A program made the translations under genes and the position numbers. From positions 124,001 through 188,000 of the forward strand of contig JACKKP010000003.1 in NCBI GenBank assembly GCA_024236375.1: a stretch of 64,000 bases of DNA, in the 5' to 3' direction. Positions within the stretch are counted from its first letter, which is position 1. Each line of letters opens with the position of its first letter. Positions 43,555 through 51,984 of the stretch are shown here, in pieces. The DNA is from Rickettsiaceae bacterium (GTDB taxonomy: Bacteria; Pseudomonadota; Alphaproteobacteria; Rickettsiales; Rickettsiaceae). The notes below the pieces were generated by a model. That model worked only from the letters and a program-made list of their open reading frames with translations. It did not search any database and was not told the DNA's origin.

Positions 43555-45054
43555 TTAATTTACAGATTTTATTGCTTCCTTAGTTCTATTAATTAGAATT
43601 TCTACTTCAGATCTTGGCATAATAGTTTCTGGTACTACAGAAATAAATTCTTCTACTGTTACTTCTGCTAAATCTTCCAAAGTTTTGATCCCAAACTCAG
43701 CAACTTTTAGTATATATTCTGGTGGTAATTCCAAATTATCTAATAATTCTTGCTCTACTCCTAATTTTTCTAGATCGTCAATAATTTTTTCATTTTGTTG
43801 CTGTAAATATTCCAAAGCACGCTGCTGTAAATCAGAGGCTAGTTGATCGTCAAAACCTTCTATAGAACTTAACATATTAATATCAGCATAAGCTATCTGT
43901 TCAATTGTGTTATATCCTTCAGCAGATAATAATTGTGCCATAACTTCATCCACATATAAATTATCCACAAATAATTTTGTAGTATTGATAAATTCTTCAT
44001 TACGACGCTTTGAAGCTTGGTCCTCTGTCATAACATCAATGGTCCAACCAATTAATTTTGAAGCCAGACGTACATTTTGTCCTCTTCTTCCTATTGCTAA
44101 ACTTAACTGTCCTTCATGGACAATAGTTTCTAATTTTCTTTTTTGCTCATTAAAAACTATCTTACTGATGGTGGCAGGAGTCATCGCATTAATTGCAAAC
44201 TGGATAATATTCTTATCCCAATTAATCACGTCAATTTTTTCTCCACATAACTGCTCAGTAATTGATTTAACTCTACTACCTCGTACCCCGACGCAACAAC
44301 CAACCGCGTCAATCGAAATATCTGGTGCATATACAGCAACTTTTGCTTTTGAACCAGGTTCTCTTGCAATAGCTTTAATTTCTATTATTCCATCATAAAT
44401 TTCTGGCACTTCTGTTTCAAATAATTTTTTCAAAAATAGATCATCTGTACGCGATAGAAAGATTTGAGATCCTTTCAATTCTTTTCGAACGTCCTGAACA
44501 TAGGCTTTTACCCTGGAACCTACATCATATCTTTCACCACGTATCTGCTGACTACGGTGTAAAATTGCCTCTGCCCTACCAACATCCACTATAACATTGC
44601 CTGCCTCAACTCTTTTTACTACACCATTAAGTATATCCCCTTTTCTGTCTTTATATATTTCATATTGACTTTCTCTTTCACTTTCGTGTACTTTTTGTAC
44701 AATAACTTGTTTTGCAGTTTGAGCTGCTACTCTACCAAGATCAATAGGAGGCAATGGTTCTAATATCTCTTCACCTATTTTAGCATCAGATTTTATACAT
44801 AAAGCATCTTCTAAAAGAATCTCTTTAGAATGATTTTCTAATTCTTGCACTACTGTTCTAACTCTAATTAGTTTTATTTTCCCAGTATTATTATCAATTT
44901 GTGCTATGATATTATGATCGAGACCATATTTTCTTCTTGCCGCAGTCTGCACCGCCTGCTCCATAGCTTCAATTAATTTTGCCTTCGGAATACTGCGCTC
45001 TCTAGATACCGAATCAATAATTTGAAGAATCTCCGCTTTGCCAAAATTATCCAT
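43555..45054 (-). CDS. nusA: Transcription termination/antitermination protein NusA
   Basis: NusA binds RNA polymerase and RNA to modulate pausing and termination. The 499-residue product has the polymerase-binding N-domain, an S1 domain (DILNGVVKRVEAGNVIVDVG), and two KH domains (CCVGVRGSRVKSITEQL and LAIGRRGQNVRLASKLIGW). The C-terminal acidic repeats each contain a helix-hairpin-helix-like LEDLAEV segment. It follows rimP with an 18-base gap. Confidence 0.98.
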   Translation of the reverse strand: MDNFGKAEILQIIDSVSRERSIPKAKLIEAMEQAVQTAARRKYGLDHNIIAQIDNNTGKIKLIRVRTVVQELENHSKEILLEDALCIKSDAKIGEEILEPLPPIDLGRVAAQTAKQVIVQKVHESERESQYEIYKDRKGDILNGVVKRVEAGNVIVDVGRAEAILHRSQQIRGERYDVGSRVKAYVQDVRKELKGSQIFLSRTDDLFLKKLFETEVPEIYDGIIEIKAIAREPGSKAKVAVYAPDISIDAVGCCVGVRGSRVKSITEQLCGEKIDVINWDKNIIQFAINAMTPATISKIVFNEQKRKLETIVHEGQLSLAIGRRGQNVRLASKLIGWTIDVMTEDQASKRRNEEFINTTKLFVDNLYVDEVMAQLLSAEGYNTIEQIAYADINMLSSIEGFDDQLASDLQQRALEYLQQQNEKIIDDLEKLGVEQELLDNLELPPEYILKVAEFGIKTLEDLAEVTVEEFISVVPETIMPRSEVEILINRTKEAIKSVN

Positions 45055-45072
45055 ATTTAAACTCTTAAAATG

Positions 45073-45555
45073 TTATTTTTTCTTATTTAATAATTCTTTG
45101 AACATATCATCACTCATCACCAGCTTACCTGATTTGATATTAGCAAAAGGAAACTTCAATATCTCATTGTTTATTTCCATGTAAATTTCGTCGCCTTGAA
45201 TACCTTTCAAACGTCCACGGAAAGACAATTTTTCATTCATACTTTGTTTCAGACGGATTTTGCCTTCCCGCTCAGCAAATTTCTGGTAATCATTTAATTT
45301 CACTAAAGGTCTCTCAGCCCCAGCCGATGATACCTCTAAAAAATATTTACCCTCAATAACATCTTCTACATCTAAAATAGCAGAAATATTATTACTTGCT
45401 ATTTTACAATCATTTAAGCTGATTTTGCCTCCATCTTGTCTGTCCAAAATAATCTCAACAGTTTTTATACTAGAACCATTTACTAGGACCCTGACTAAAT
45501 CAAATCCTAGATCATTTAAACTTGCTTCTATTAATTGTGTAATTTTTTCTTCCAT
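45073..45555 (-). CDS. rimP: Ribosome maturation factor RimP
   Basis: RimP assists 30S subunit maturation. The 160-residue product has LGFDLVRVLVNGSSIKTVEI, the GKISLNDCKIASNNISAILD block and the conserved LEVSSAGAERPL motif near the middle. It is the first gene of the nusA-infB operon, the usual arrangement. Confidence 0.95.
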   Translation of the reverse strand: MEEKITQLIEASLNDLGFDLVRVLVNGSSIKTVEIILDRQDGGKISLNDCKIASNNISAILDVEDVIEGKYFLEVSSAGAERPLVKLNDYQKFAEREGKIRLKQSMNEKLSFRGRLKGIQGDEIYMEINNEILKFPFANIKSGKLVMSDDMFKELLNKKK

Positions 45556-45684
45556 TAACTTTTATTATTTGTTGTAACAACACCAAAATTTTGTTTCTTA
45601 AAAATACTAACAATTTTATACAGATATAATATACTCTATTGTTTTGAACTAAAGTTTATAAAACTTTTATGATCATAAAATTAC

Positions 45685-45714
45685 AAAAAAAGGCGAGCTA
45701 ACTCTGAGCTCACC
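45685..45714 (-). terminator. Rho-independent terminator
   Basis: On the minus strand GGTGAGCT pairs with AGCTCGCC (8 bp with one G-U) around a 7-base loop, and seven T follow directly (A-run at 45685-45691 on the plus strand). No protein gene lies upstream within its transcript, so it ends a non-coding transcript or one from tRNA-Met. Confidence 0.85.
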
Positions 45715-45865
45715 TTCAAAATAGCTTATTTATTATAAGACGATAATGATAAACTATTTTCATCTAATTTCAAGTGTTTATCTATAGAACAATAATTTTT
45801 GTATTCAGAAGCTTTATTTATTCTCACCTAGATCTATTTCACATCTTAAAAATGATATATTTGAG

Positions 45866-46033
45866 GTGGACCGTGTTAACCGTTGGGTAGTTCTATCCTT
45901 AAGAACTCTTATGTATATGGGGGCCCAGTATTAATAATAAGATTCAAATAATCTATCGTATCAGTGACCAGTCCCGAAGTTTTCTTATACTCCAAAGGAA
46001 TTATTTTACACCCTGACGCGTTAAACAGCCCTT
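45866..46033 (-). ncRNA. Candidate structured small RNA, possibly 6S RNA
   Basis: This stretch is GC-richer than the surrounding intergenic DNA and has no reading frame. On the minus strand the 5' arm GGGCTGTTTAAC (46031-46020) pairs with GTTAACACGGTCC (45880-45868) with one bulged base, closing an RNA of about 165 nucleotides. Internal hairpins include AGTTCT/AGAACT and AGATT/AATCT, and a second GGGT/ACCC helix lies inside the closing stem. A single long rod with a closing stem and this length is the plan of 6S RNA, but I cannot confirm its central bubble. A promoter lies upstream, and the terminator at 45685-45714 lies downstream. Confidence 0.45.
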
Positions 46034-46039
46034 AAATTT

Positions 46040-46068
46040 AATATATAATAATTTTATAATTATTACAA
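46040..46068 (-). promoter_or_regulatory. Probable promoter of the candidate small RNA
   Basis: On the minus strand TTGTAA (46068-46063) and TATATT (46045-46040) are separated by 17 bases, placing the start of transcription at about 46033, just at the 5' arm of the predicted closing stem. Confidence 0.45.
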
Positions 46069-46444
46069 TATAGATGCAAACTAATATTGATTATTACAAC
46101 TCTCACCACAAACAACCATAGGAGATAGCACAAAATCGCTATTATATATAATCAATAAATATATATGTCTATATTTATATATGGTAAACAATAACCCTTT
46201 ACTTTCACTTTATTTTATTCATTATAAGTAGCAATAAACAATATAACTGACAAATAACAAATAGTAACTCTTGAAACAATTGACTATATACACAGCACAA
46301 AATTATTGATCGAATTTGCACGACTTTTTACCATTTTTACAAATTTATTATATAATCAATTCAGCTAAATTACGTATAAATTGCTTGATACTTCAACAAA
46401 TTTAGAAAGAGTGAGAATTTGGCTAAGAAATTTATTTTATTGAA
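46069..46444. other. AT-rich intergenic stretch, nothing identified
   Basis: About 375 bases between the candidate small RNA and tRNA-Met contain no reading frame or tRNA that I can recognise. There are AT-rich alternating runs near 46140-46185 and no clear hairpin terminator. Confidence 0.5.
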
Positions 46445-46521
46445 TGGTAGCGAGGGAGGGACTCGAACCCCCGACACACGGATTATGATTCCGTTGCTCT
46501 AACCAACTGAGCTACCCCGCC
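46445..46521 (-). tRNA. tRNA-Met (anticodon CAU), elongator type
   Basis: On the minus strand the acceptor GGCGGGG pairs with CCTCGCT, giving a G1-U72 pair, followed by discriminator A and CCA. The anticodon stem CGGA/TCCG holds the loop ATCATAA. The start GGCGGGGTAGCTCAGTTGG and the end CGCTACCA resemble elongator tRNA-Met of other bacteria. The paired first position excludes a typical initiator tRNA. Confidence 0.93.
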
Positions 46522-46686
46522 ATTATTAAGATAATAATCTCAAATAATTGAATTTTTCTAAAATTTGAGTATCTCTACATTTATATCTTACAAATTATTA
46601 ACATTAAAAGCTTTTATATTGTTGTAGTCTTTAGAATAATTTAGAAAAACACATAACAATAATTAGATATAAATATTATATCTTTC

Positions 46687-46732
46687 TGGCGCTGATACTT
46701 AATAATATAGGTGATTATAATTATCAGCACCA
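46687..46732 (-). terminator. Hairpin downstream of rpsI, possible terminator
   Basis: TGGCGCTGATA (46687-46697) pairs with TATCAGCACCA (46722-46732), allowing one G-U, around a loop of 24 bases. It begins 20 bases past the rpsI stop. The T-run on the minus strand is poor, so termination is uncertain. Confidence 0.45.
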
Positions 46733-46751
46733 AAAAGTGACAAGTAGAATG

Positions 46752-47231
46752 TTAACGTTTAGAGAATTGTGGTCTCTTACGCGCTTTACGTCTGCCGTAT
46801 TTTTTACGTTCTACAGCTCGTGGATCACGAGTCAGTAGACTACTTTTCTTGAGCAACGGACGATTATCTTCTGAAATAATATCTAACGCCCTAGATGTTC
46901 CATGCATAATTGCTCCAGCTTGACCTGTAGTACCACCACCTTTTACGGTGCATACTATATCAAATTGTCCTTGGGTATTTGTTGCAATAAAAGGTTTCTC
47001 TATCAAGTGGCGATACATGTCTCTTGGGAAATATTCAACTATGTTTTTACCATTAATTGTAACAACGCCCTTTCCAGGTTTAACCCATACTCGTGCTACA
47101 GAACTTTTTCTTCTGCCAGTTCCATAAGCAATATTTCCGTTTGTCTTTTTTGTATTGGTAGTCTTAGTAGATTTAAGAGCCAAAGTTTTTTTTGAGTTAG
47201 TGATAGGCTCTTTTAAAGTAGGTATTTCCAT
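46752..47231 (-). CDS. rpsI: Small ribosomal subunit protein uS9
   Basis: S9 reaches the P site with its C-terminal tail. The 159-residue product has a polar N-terminal extension of about 30 residues. The family core follows with YGTGRRKSSVARVWVKPGKG, TVKGGGTTGQAGAIMHG, and the C-terminal RDPRAVERKKYGRRKARK ending SKR. It follows rplM by 4 bases, the usual pair. Confidence 0.97.
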   Translation of the reverse strand: MEIPTLKEPITNSKKTLALKSTKTTNTKKTNGNIAYGTGRRKSSVARVWVKPGKGVVTINGKNIVEYFPRDMYRHLIEKPFIATNTQGQFDIVCTVKGGGTTGQAGAIMHGTSRALDIISEDNRPLLKKSSLLTRDPRAVERKKYGRRKARKRPQFSKR

Positions 47232-47235
47232 TTAA

Positions 47236-47703
47236 TTACCTTTTGTTTTTAGAATTTTTACTTGCAATGTCAAAAAATTCAGGCTGCTGAGCTTCATGTG
47301 GATGATTATTGTCAGGATAGACATAAAGATTGCTGAATTGTTTTCGACCTAATGGACCTCTGCTAATCATCCTTTGTACAGCCATTTTTAGTACTCTTTC
47401 TGGATATTTTCCTGCTAAAATTTTACCAGCAGTAGTAGTTTTGATACCACCTGGGTGACCTGTGTGACGATAATAAAACTTTCCATCTTTGTGGTCGGCT
47501 TTTTTACCAGTAAGATGTACAGACCCAGCATTAATGACGATCACGTTATCGCCACAATCAATATGTGGAGTAAATAGAGGTTTATGTTTACCACGTAATA
47601 TTAATGCAACCTGACTAGCCAAGCGGCCAAGCACTATGTCTTTAGCATCAATTACCAGCCATTTTTTTTTCACTTCCGACGGCTTTGCAGAGTAAGTTTT
47701 CAC
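47236..47703 (-). CDS. rplM: Large ribosomal subunit protein uL13
   Basis: L13 is an early 50S assembly protein. The gene starts with GTG (47703) and encodes 155 residues opening MKTYSAKPSEVKKKWLVIDA. It contains DAKDIVLGRLASQVALILRG and HTGHPGGIKTTTAGKIL. rpsI follows immediately. Confidence 0.97.
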   Translation of the reverse strand: MKTYSAKPSEVKKKWLVIDAKDIVLGRLASQVALILRGKHKPLFTPHIDCGDNVIVINAGSVHLTGKKADHKDGKFYYRHTGHPGGIKTTTAGKILAGKYPERVLKMAVQRMISRGPLGRKQFSNLYVYPDNNHPHEAQQPEFFDIASKNSKNKR

Positions 47704-47736
47704 AGTTATTACTTTAGTTAATTATTTTGATCTAAG

Positions 47737-47766
47737 AAAATAGCAGTTGCCCACTCTATTTGTCAA
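47737..47766 (-). promoter_or_regulatory. Promoter of rplM-rpsI
   Basis: On the minus strand a perfect TTGACA (47766-47761) is followed after 18 bases by TATTTT (47742-47737), about 35 bases before the rplM start codon. Confidence 0.6.
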
Positions 47767-47828
47767 GAATAATTTTTCTATTTTAAATTACTCAGTAATG
47801 ATAATTCCACTTTTTTTACAAGCTATTA

Positions 47829-47857
47829 TTGACATAGTGTAGCTATTATTGTAGTAT
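47829..47857 (+). promoter_or_regulatory. Promoter of rpmH-rnpA
   Basis: A perfect TTGACA (47829-47834) is followed after exactly 17 bases by TAGTAT (47852-47857). The rpmH start codon is 35 bases further on. It is divergent from the rplM promoter. Confidence 0.7.
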
Positions 47858-47892
47858 CGGACGAATTTTTCTAAAATTAAGTATCAGTAATT

Positions 47893-48027
47893 ATGAAACG
47901 TACATTCCAACCTAGCAATTTAGTTAGAAAAAGAAGACATGGTTTTAGAGCTAGAATGGCTACTGTAGGAGGCCGATTAGTATTAAAAAGACGTAGGCAA
48001 AAAGGTAGAAAAAAATTAAGCGCCTAA
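47893..48027 (+). CDS. rpmH: Large ribosomal subunit protein bL34
   Basis: L34 is a very small basic 50S protein. The 44-residue product opens MKRTFQPSNLVRKRRHGFRA and ends RRRQKGRKKLSA, an excellent family match. It is transcribed with rnpA, the usual partner, but the dnaA-dnaN genes that often lie beside this pair are about 9.5 kb away. Confidence 0.97.
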   Translation: MKRTFQPSNLVRKRRHGFRARMATVGGRLVLKRRRQKGRKKLSA

Positions 48028-48083
48028 AGAATTAATTTCTCATTGTTGCGTTATGATAAACTTCATCTTTGACACTTTACTAG

Positions 48084-48467
48084 ATGCAACATACTCTCTA
48101 TAGTCTAAAAAACCAGAAACAATTTAATTTAGTTAATAATAGCGGGATAAAATATTATTCAAATTATTTTATCCTGGTTATTTGCCCTGTGCCACATCAA
48201 ATTATTCCTGCTAATAATAATATAAATAACTGTTTATATTATGGGATAAAAATAGGAAGAAAATATTCCAAAAAGGCAGTAATCCGTAATAAAGCGAAAA
48301 GAAGAGTCAGACACTTATTGAGGACTCTCAGTATCGATCAAGGCCAAAATCTAGCGATAATCATCGTTCCACGTAAAGATTTTCATATTACAAACTTCCT
48401 CGAATTAACAATAGAGTTAAAGAAATTTTGGAATAAAAATCAAAAATCTCTTAAGAAGTCACCTTAA
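48084..48467 (+). CDS. rnpA: Ribonuclease P protein component
   Basis: This basic protein assists the catalytic RNA that trims the 5' ends of tRNAs. The family signature KKAVIRNKAKRRVRHLLR is clear in the middle of the 127-residue product, preceded by GIKIGRKYSK. The N-terminal half is divergent, which is common for this gene. It overlaps the end of clpA by 4 bases in convergent orientation. yidC, which often follows rnpA, is not present. Confidence 0.92.
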   Translation: MQHTLYSLKNQKQFNLVNNSGIKYYSNYFILVICPVPHQIIPANNNINNCLYYGIKIGRKYSKKAVIRNKAKRRVRHLLRTLSIDQGQNLAIIIVPRKDFHITNFLELTIELKKFWNKNQKSLKKSP

Positions 48468-50791
48468 GAACAATTAGGTTCAAATTCTCTGTTATTTTGA
48501 TTGCTAACTTCAAATTTACTTGCAAAATCAAAAGATAAATGACCACTATTATTTGTAGATATATATATATCACCACCATTCACTAATTTTCCAAATAGAA
48601 TTTCATCAGCAATTATTTGTTTGATATTCACATCAACTGCTTTGAGCAAATCACGTGCTGCATTATCTTTAGAGATATAATGATCATTGATATATTCCAC
48701 TACTTCATCATCATAACGCAAACATATGTTTCTCAGTTTTAATTCTTCAACTAATTCCTGAATAGCCTTCTCAATGATCTTATTTGTTACTTGGTTAATA
48801 TTATTAAATAGTATAATTTTGTCTAATCTACTTCTAAATTCTGCACTAAAATAATGTTCAAAGGCACTCATATTAGCACTCTTTTCTTCTATTGTAGTAC
48901 CAAATCCAATAGATTTTGCGCTATTACTGCTAATTACATTGGTAGTGAGAATAATTATTGTATGATTAAAATTTATTGCTTTAGCAGCATTATCGTCTAA
49001 TTTTCCATCATCCATAATCTGTAATAATAAGTTTAATATTTCTGGATGAGCTTTCTCAATCTCATCAAACAATACTACAGAATATGGATTTTTATCTACA
49101 GAACTAGTAAGTACTCCTCCTTTATCTGAACCTACATAACCAGGTGCGCTACCGATCATTCTTGAAACTGCACTACTTTCACTAAATTCTGACATATCAA
49201 ATTTTAGTAACTTCATATTAGTAAAACGTGCCAACTGTTTTGCTAATTCCGTTTTACCAACACCACTGGGACCTGCAAACATATAACACCCAATAGGTTT
49301 TGAAGATTGCCTAAGCCCAGCTTTTGCCATTTTAATACTTGAACATAAAATATCTATAGCTTCATCTTGTGCAAAAACATATTCTTTTAAGTTTTTATTT
49401 AAATTGCGGATATTATCTAGTTCAGTATCTGTTACACTAATTGGTGCAATATTAGCAATGCTTACTATTAAACGCTCAATATCTTTTTCTGTTACTATAT
49501 TATCTTTTCCTTGTGCCCCATCAATATTTTTTCTTGAACCAGCTTCGTCTATTAAATCAATTGCTTTATCTGGAAATTTTTTATCATTCAAATATCGCAT
49601 TGACAAATTAATTGCTGCTTTTAACGCAGCATCTTCATATTGGACATTGTGATATTTTTCGTAATCGCTTTTTAAACCTTTTAATATTTCTAATGTAGCT
49701 TCTGCGCTAGGTTCTTCTATAACAATCTTTTGAAAACGCCTTAGCAATGCAGTATCTTGTTCAAAATGACTACGATATTCTTTAAATGTAGTTGCTCCGA
49801 TACATTTAAATAAGCCTTTAGTTAAAGCTGGTTTGAGCAAATTACTAGCGTCTATAGCACCACTTACCGAAGAACCTGCTCCTACAATAGTATGAATTTC
49901 ATCTATAAATAAAATAGCATTTTTACACTGAGATAATGCAGTTACTAATTCTTTTATTCTTCCTTCAAATTCACCACGAAATTTTGTTCCTGCTAACATC
50001 CCCCCTAAATCAAGAGAATAAACAACTTTATCAGCTAAAGCGCTGGGAACTTTTTTATTAATAATACGATGTGCCATACCTTCAACTATTGCGGTTTTAC
50101 CAACCCCAGGCTCACCAACTAATATGACATTATTCTTTTTTCTTCTACATAGAATTTCTATCGCTCTGTTGATCTTAGATTCACATCCAATTAATTGGTC
50201 AATATTACTATTATAAGCTTGTTTATTAAGATTAACGCAATATCTTTCTAATACCTCTTCAATAGATCGTGCCTCTTCATGATCTACATCATGCTTTTCA
50301 TTTTCTAGTGTTACTTGATTTTGAAATTGTTGCTTCTCTGAAATATTATGTTTCTTAATGAGAGTATTTTTATTCTTAATACCATAGTTTAATAAATCTT
50401 TCCTGGTAATATTAGTATCCTTTAAAAAAATCGTAGCAGAGGATTCATGTTCGAAAAAAAATTCTGCCAGAATATCAATACTAGATATATCATTATTACC
50501 TTGGGCTTGTGCATAAAGTAAAGTACGTTGTATTATACGTTGAACACCAGCAGTGGGGTGCGGGTGAGATATGGAAGGATTAATGAGATCAACCAAATTA
50601 TTTTTAATATAATTGAGTAATTTATCTTTTAGTAAGTCAATATCAGCTCCCTTTTCAGCAAAAAATATTTGTATATCTTGATCTTTAAGTAAAGCTAGTA
50701 AAAGATGTTCGAAAGTGATATATTCATGTTTATGCTCCAAAGCAATTTGCAATGCATTTTTTGAAACCTTTTCTAGACAATTTGATAACAT
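48464..50791 (-). CDS. clpA: ATP-dependent Clp protease ATP-binding subunit ClpA
   Basis: ClpA unfolds proteins and feeds them to ClpP. The 775-residue product has the Clp-N double repeat (residues 1-140), AAA+ domain 1 with VGEPGVGKTAIVEG and LFIDEIHTIVGAG, and AAA+ domain 2 with GPSGVGKTELAKQ and VVLFDEIEKAHPEI. The linker has no long coiled-coil middle domain, which separates it from ClpB. clpS, often upstream, was not found; clpP-clpX lie 0.5 kb away on the other strand. Confidence 0.95.
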   Translation of the reverse strand: MLSNCLEKVSKNALQIALEHKHEYITFEHLLLALLKDQDIQIFFAEKGADIDLLKDKLLNYIKNNLVDLINPSISHPHPTAGVQRIIQRTLLYAQAQGNNDISSIDILAEFFFEHESSATIFLKDTNITRKDLLNYGIKNKNTLIKKHNISEKQQFQNQVTLENEKHDVDHEEARSIEEVLERYCVNLNKQAYNSNIDQLIGCESKINRAIEILCRRKKNNVILVGEPGVGKTAIVEGMAHRIINKKVPSALADKVVYSLDLGGMLAGTKFRGEFEGRIKELVTALSQCKNAILFIDEIHTIVGAGSSVSGAIDASNLLKPALTKGLFKCIGATTFKEYRSHFEQDTALLRRFQKIVIEEPSAEATLEILKGLKSDYEKYHNVQYEDAALKAAINLSMRYLNDKKFPDKAIDLIDEAGSRKNIDGAQGKDNIVTEKDIERLIVSIANIAPISVTDTELDNIRNLNKNLKEYVFAQDEAIDILCSSIKMAKAGLRQSSKPIGCYMFAGPSGVGKTELAKQLARFTNMKLLKFDMSEFSESSAVSRMIGSAPGYVGSDKGGVLTSSVDKNPYSVVLFDEIEKAHPEILNLLLQIMDDGKLDDNAAKAINFNHTIIILTTNVISSNSAKSIGFGTTIEEKSANMSAFEHYFSAEFRSRLDKIILFNNINQVTNKIIEKAIQELVEELKLRNICLRYDDEVVEYINDHYISKDNAARDLLKAVDVNIKQIIADEILFGKLVNGGDIYISTNNSGHLSFDFASKFEVSNQNNREFEPNCS

Positions 50792-50936
50792 AACCTATTA
50801 TTACTCTATTTTTATTATTTTCTTGTAACGGTCAATTACAACTATATCACTTACTTGATAAAAATAATTTTAATTATATGTTAGACGTTAATTTTGTATT
50901 TATTATGTGATAAGAATTAAACTATTAGAAATAAAA

Positions 50937-51317
50937 ATGGTAAGAATTATGTCGTCATACATTAAACTAGCTCAATATAAAAGTTTTATTATTATCTGTT
51001 TGTTAATCTTTTCTGGAATTTCAGTTATGTTATTAATGAAAAGCAATGATACTACACAACCAAGTACAAAAATTTTGCCACAACCACCAATTCTATTATA
51101 TATTAGGGAAGGATGTTTTTATTGTAAACTTGCTACACAATTACTAGAAGAAAAGGCTTTACATTATGAGATAATCGAATTATCTAATAATGAAGCATTA
51201 TATACAAAATTAGTGAATAGCACAGGGCAAACTACTGTACCATATATTTTTATAAATGGTCAGTTTATAGGGGGCTATTCTGATTTACGAGAATTAGACG
51301 AAGAAAATAAATTATAA
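50937..51317 (+). CDS. Membrane-anchored glutaredoxin-like protein
   Basis: Glutaredoxins reduce disulfides using glutathione. Residues 16-34 form one hydrophobic segment. The glutaredoxin fold that follows has the active site GCFYC (Cys60, Cys63) and the cis-Pro motif TVPYIFINGQFIGGYSDL, both intact. The frame is open from a GTG at 50907; I use the ATG at 50937 (126 residues), and another ATG at 50949 is possible. An N-terminal anchor before the catalytic domain would place the domain on the periplasmic side if the orientation is N-in, which is unusual for glutaredoxins. It lies 22 bases before clpP. Confidence 0.8.
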   Translation: MVRIMSSYIKLAQYKSFIIICLLIFSGISVMLLMKSNDTTQPSTKILPQPPILLYIREGCFYCKLATQLLEEKALHYEIIELSNNEALYTKLVNSTGQTTVPYIFINGQFIGGYSDLRELDEENKL

Positions 51318-51339
51318 AATTAAATATAATATAACAAAT

Positions 51340-51969
51340 ATGAATTATATACCAATAGTAGTAGAGCAAACCGGCAAAGGAGAAAGAGCGTATGATATAT
51401 ATTCTAGATTACTCAAAGAAAGAATAATATTTGTTACTGGACCATTTGATGATTCAATGGCTAATAGTGTGATTGCTCAACTCTTATTTCTAGAAGCGGA
51501 TAATCCAGATAAAGAAATATATATGTATATTAATTCTCCAGGCGGTATTGTTAGTTCAGGTTTTGCAATATATGACACAATGCAATATATTAAACCTAGG
51601 ATAGCTACTTTATGTATTGGACAAGCTTGTTCAATGGCAACCACTATTTTACTTGCTGGCGATAAAGGAATGAGATATGCACTACCTAATAGCCGAGTAA
51701 TGATCCATCAACCAATAGGAGGTTGTAAAGGACAAGCTACAGATTTAGAGATTCAAGTAAAAGAAACTTTAAAAGTGAAAAATATGCTACAGGAAGTATA
51801 TGCAAAACACACTACACAATCCAAATCAAAAATAGCAGAATCAATGGAAAGAGATTATTTTATGTCTCCAGAAGAAGCTAAAAGCTTTGGGATTATAGAT
51901 GAAATAATCACCAGTAGAGAGATAATCTTTCCTATTCCTAATACTTCACATGATAATCACCAAAAGTAA
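51340..51969 (+). CDS. clpP: ATP-dependent Clp protease proteolytic subunit
   Basis: ClpP is the barrel-shaped serine protease used by ClpA and ClpX. The catalytic triad is intact: Ser98 in GQACSMATT, His123 in MIHQPIGG and Asp172 in RDYFMSPEEA. The length of 209 residues is typical. clpX follows after 15 bases, the standard arrangement. Confidence 0.98.
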   Translation: MNYIPIVVEQTGKGERAYDIYSRLLKERIIFVTGPFDDSMANSVIAQLLFLEADNPDKEIYMYINSPGGIVSSGFAIYDTMQYIKPRIATLCIGQACSMATTILLAGDKGMRYALPNSRVMIHQPIGGCKGQATDLEIQVKETLKVKNMLQEVYAKHTTQSKSKIAESMERDYFMSPEEAKSFGIIDEIITSREIIFPIPNTSHDNHQK

Positions 51970-51984
51970 TTTTTAAGTAAATAA

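Noticed and set aside
45685..46033. tmRNA or RNase P RNA as identity of the candidate small RNA
   Set aside because: No tag-peptide reading frame, no tRNA-like 3' end and no GAGGAAAGTCC-type RNase P core were found on either strand.
7781..46732. The shared TTATCAGCACC string at the rpsT and rpsI termini as a repeat family
   Set aside because: The match is only 10-11 bases and the surrounding hairpins are different; chance or convergent terminator use is more likely.
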